Shown here: positions 13,968-15,706 of the stretch, piece by piece | Position numbering within the stretch: the first letter of the stretch is position 1 | Layout of the letters: every line of letters starts with the position of its first letter | From: Methanobacteriota archaeon | GTDB lineage: Archaea > Thermoplasmatota > Thermoplasmata > RBG-16-68-12 | Assembly (NCBI GenBank): GCA_005878665.1 | Contig: VBLR01000103.1 | Location: forward strand, 1-15,706 | Length of the DNA stretch: 15,706 nucleotides | Reading direction: 5' to 3' | Program-made: the position numbers and the translations under genes | Notes under the pieces: model-generated | Database searches by the model: none | What the model saw: only the letters and a program-made list of their open reading frames with translations | Told to the model about the DNA's origin: nothing

Positions 13968-14300
13968 GTGAGCATGGTCCCGTCGGCAACTCCGGAGGAG
14001 CGCAGTCAGAAAGAGAGGGAGCGCAAGGCTGCGACCGTAATGATGGTGGTCTTCTTCATCATCGGGCTGAGTGTGGTCCTGTCCTACGACTGGAGGTCGC
14101 CAACCCCCGCGTTCCGGCCTGACGCTGGGACAGTCATCCTGTTCGGGATCCTCGTCGCGGCGATCATCTACATCGCGGCCCGGTACGCCGGCCAAGATGA
14201 TTGGCAGTCTCGATTTCGCCTCCGATTCTGTCCCAATTGTGGCCGCCAAATTCGGTTCGACGCCACCGTCTGCCCCTACTGCAATCACGGTCTCCCATAG
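13968..14300 (+). CDS. Two-helix membrane protein with C-terminal zinc ribbon
   Basis: This 110-residue protein of unknown function has a charged N-terminus (about 1-21), two transmembrane helices (about 22-40 and 53-72) and a C-terminal zinc ribbon with C88, C91, C102 and C105 in FCPNCG and VCPYCN. The GTG start is supported by GAGAGG (13957-13962) ending 5 nt upstream; an in-frame ATG at 13974 is the alternative. With two helices, both ends should face the same side, and the ribbon is likely cytoplasmic. It follows the malic enzyme by 76 bases without a strong TATA box and could be read through from it. It is not obviously homologous to the four-helix protein at 2638-3198, but shares the layout of membrane domain plus terminal ribbon. 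Confidence 0.75.
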   Translation: MSMVPSATPEERSQKERERKAATVMMVVFFIIGLSVVLSYDWRSPTPAFRPDAGTVILFGILVAAIIYIAARYAGQDDWQSRFRLRFCPNCGRQIRFDATVCPYCNHGLP

Positions 14301-14335
14301 GACGAACCTGACCGCAGGCCCACCGATTCGTGACG

Positions 14336-14343
14336 GCTAAATG
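14336..14343 (+). promoter_or_regulatory. TATA-like box for the small interrupted gene
   Basis: GCTAAATG is centred about 30 bases before the ATG at 14370. A GAGGT ribosome site (14358-14362) lies between, 7 nt before that ATG. Together they mark ATG 14370 as the intended start and exclude the GTG at 14330. Confidence 0.5.
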
Positions 14344-14369
14344 GGACGGATGCGTTCGAGGTACCGACC

Positions 14370-14590
14370 ATGGCCACCGTGAAAGCGGTCAAGCGGTCAA
14401 GCGGAAGCACGAAGCCCGTCTGATGAGCCTGCCCGGGGTCGTCGGGGTCGGGATCGGCCGAAAGGAAGGCCGAGACTGCATCTGCGTCTACGTGAAGGAC
14501 GACGATCCGAAAATCCGGGCGGCGCTTCCGCGAACCCTCGAGGAAATCCCGGTGGAGATCATCGTCTCGGGGGTCTTCACGAGCCGCTGA
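14370..14590 (+). CDS. Small conserved-looking protein, frame broken by an 8-bp tandem duplication
   Basis: The intended gene seems to start at ATG 14370, with GAGGT at 14358-14362 and a TATA-like box at 14336-14343. As sequenced it reads 17 residues (MATVKAVKRSSGSTKPV) and stops at TGA 14421-14423. That stop overlaps an ATG at 14423 (TGATG) opening the downstream frame, which gives 55 residues: MSLPGVVGVGIG, then CICVYVKDD and IPVEIIVSGVF. Removing one copy of the 8-bp repeat at 14383-14404 joins the two frames into a 70-residue protein beginning MATVKAVKRKHEARLMSLPG. The K(H)xxxLMSLPGVVGVGIG pattern is typical of small archaeal and bacterial proteins of unknown function with an alpha-beta fold. 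The gene may be a pseudogene, a phase-variable gene, or expressed by coupled reinitiation. Its end overlaps the polymerase gene by 14 bases, tail to tail. Confidence 0.65.
14383..14404 (+). repeat. 8-bp tandem repeat, 2.75 copies
   Basis: AAGCGGTC is repeated twice in tandem and followed by AAGCGG. The unit length is not a multiple of three, so gain or loss of one copy switches the reading frame of the small gene starting at 14370. Confidence 0.9.
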
Positions 14591-15701
14591 GCGGCTCCCC
14601 GATCGGCGTCCACTTCGACAACGTGGTCTGGGGCGCGGCCCGCTCGACGAGATTGGACAACCGCACCCCCACGAGCCGGACCTTGCGTCCCGTGGCGAGG
14701 ACCTCCTTGAGCATCGTCTGGCTCAGGATCAGAATGGGCTCGAGGTCCATCGAGTGAATCTTGAGGCTCTTCGAACGCGTATGGATCTCGAAGTTCGAGT
14801 ACTTCGCCTTGAGTGTTACCGTGCGGTATGCGTACTTCTCGTGGAGGAGTTGTTCGTGGAGAGACTTCGCCATGCTCTCCAATTCTGGCCACACGGCATC
14901 GTATGCGTCGAGGTCCTTTTCGAACGTCATCTCCGTGCTGATTGATTCCGGAGGGCCAGTCGGCTCGACGACTTCCTCGGCGTCGCGGCCCATCGCAACA
15001 TCGTGCAGGTATTCGCCGAACGCCCCGAGGAGTTCGATGAGATCCTGTCGATTGTATTCCTGGACGTCCCCGATCGACTCAAGGCCGAGCTCTTTCAACC
15101 GCTCCCCGGTCTTCGGGCCCACCCCGAGGATCTTCCGCACGGAAATCGGAGCGAGGAATGCGACCACCTCGTCCGGTGCCACGATGGTCAGTCCGTCCGG
15201 CTTCTGGAGGTCGGATGCGATCTTCGCGATCGCCTTCGTCGGTGCGACGCCAATGGAGCAGGTCATGCGGTGCCGGTTGCGAATCGCGGCCTTGATCTCC
15301 CGCGCGAGCTGCTCTGCCCGGGAGAAGTTGCCGCCGCTTCGGATGGTGACGTCAAGGAACCCCTCCTCGATTCCGCTCGGCTGAAGTCGGTCGGCGAATG
15401 TCCGGAGCGTGTCCATGATCTCTCCGCTGACTCGGCCGTACAGCTCGAAGTGCGGCCGGACGAACACCGCGTTCGGACACCGTCGCGCCGCCTCGACGCA
15501 CGACATTGCCGATCGGACGCCGTACTGTCGGGCCTCGTAGCTAGCCGTCAAGACGACCCCGCGCGGGTGTTCGCGAGGGTCGGCTCCGACGACGACTGGC
15601 TTCCCTTCGAGATCGGGATTCTCGCGGACCTCGACGGACGCATAGAAGGCGTCCATGTCGACGTGGAGAATGACCCGCGAACCCGGGGATGGATAGGCCA
15701 T
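14577..15701 (-). CDS. dinB: Y-family DNA polymerase IV (DinB/Dpo4-like)
   Basis: This 374-residue translesion polymerase copies damaged DNA. The order is palm/fingers (about 8-175), thumb with HhH (about 185-240, ILGVGPKTGERLKELGL) and little finger (about 255-360, starting at ESISTEMTFEKDL). The first catalytic aspartate is D15 in HVDMDAFYASVE, with Y20 at the steric-gate position. The second catalytic motif reads SGIEEGFLD (E112, E113), where Dpo4 and E. coli DinB have D then E, so one metal ligand is a conservative Asp-to-Glu change. SIGVAPTKAIAKIASDLQKPDG (nucleotide-binding loop) is otherwise normal. Near the C-terminus QTTLSKW (358-364) resembles a PCNA-interacting motif. The ATG start is 5 bases from the window edge, so upstream control is not visible. 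Confidence 0.93.
   Translation of the reverse strand: MAYPSPGSRVILHVDMDAFYASVEVRENPDLEGKPVVVGADPREHPRGVVLTASYEARQYGVRSAMSCVEAARRCPNAVFVRPHFELYGRVSGEIMDTLRTFADRLQPSGIEEGFLDVTIRSGGNFSRAEQLAREIKAAIRNRHRMTCSIGVAPTKAIAKIASDLQKPDGLTIVAPDEVVAFLAPISVRKILGVGPKTGERLKELGLESIGDVQEYNRQDLIELLGAFGEYLHDVAMGRDAEEVVEPTGPPESISTEMTFEKDLDAYDAVWPELESMAKSLHEQLLHEKYAYRTVTLKAKYSNFEIHTRSKSLKIHSMDLEPILILSQTMLKEVLATGRKVRLVGVRLSNLVERAAPQTTLSKWTPIGEPLSGS
14581..14597. terminator. Hairpin at the overlapping gene ends
   Basis: A perfect 7-bp inverted repeat, GAGCCGC, TGA, GCGGCTC, has the stop codon of the small plus-strand gene as its 3-nt loop. It lies just inside the last codons of the convergent polymerase gene and could affect 3' ends on both strands. 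There is no T-run. Confidence 0.4.
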
Positions 15702-15706
15702 CCGGC

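Noticed and set aside
14330..14369. GTG 14330 as the start of the small gene
   Set aside because: It lies upstream of the TATA-like box, has no ribosome site, and would add an odd Trp/Cys-containing leader. ATG 14370 has both a box and GAGGT.

Overview
The window looks like a piece of chromosome from a GC-rich archaeon, most likely a Thermoplasmatota lineage. The indications are: two geranylgeranyl-reductase-family flavoproteins beside a trans-polyprenyl diphosphate synthase, a TrmB-type regulator, an archaeal CPSF-like beta-CASP nuclease, a seven-helix membrane protein with a DUF835 domain, membrane proteins with C-terminal zinc ribbons, GTG and TTG starts, and TATA-like boxes about 25-37 bases before several starts. 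I see no rRNA, tRNA, CRISPR array, insertion sequence or phage gene.

Layout from left to right. A TrmB-like regulator and a GGR-family reductase (5-1951, +) are packed together and end at a hairpin followed by T-rich sequence. A GNAT acetyltransferase (+) then runs tail to tail into a four-helix zinc-ribbon protein (-). Next comes a minus-strand lipid block, in transcription order polyprenyl diphosphate synthase, a second GGR-family reductase, and an aCPSF2-like nuclease that has its own TATA-like box over the reductase stop codon. Upstream of this block, also on the minus strand, is a 448-463 aa alpha-helical protein with an aspartate-rich DDLID motif. It may be a class I isoprenoid-fold enzyme and shares a divergent promoter region with the 7TM-DUF835 protein (+).

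A thioredoxin (+) follows, convergent with an Mrp/NBP35-type Fe-S carrier ATPase (-) that lies downstream of an HExxH putative metallopeptidase (-). The right side holds a four-helix membrane protein related to the first zinc-ribbon protein but without the ribbon, a malic enzyme, a two-helix zinc-ribbon protein, a small gene whose frame is broken by an 8-bp tandem duplication, and a Y-family DNA polymerase (-) overlapping that small gene tail to tail.

The clearest functional theme is isoprenoid and membrane-lipid metabolism: one prenyl synthase, two saturating reductases and a possible extra class I isoprenoid enzyme. The remaining genes are housekeeping (malate decarboxylation, Fe-S delivery, thiol redox, RNA processing, translesion synthesis) or small membrane proteins of unknown role. 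I do not see an obvious new defence or mobile system. The most unusual observations are the tandem-duplication frameshift at 14383-14404, the Asp-to-Glu change at a catalytic metal site of the polymerase, and the unassigned DDLID protein.
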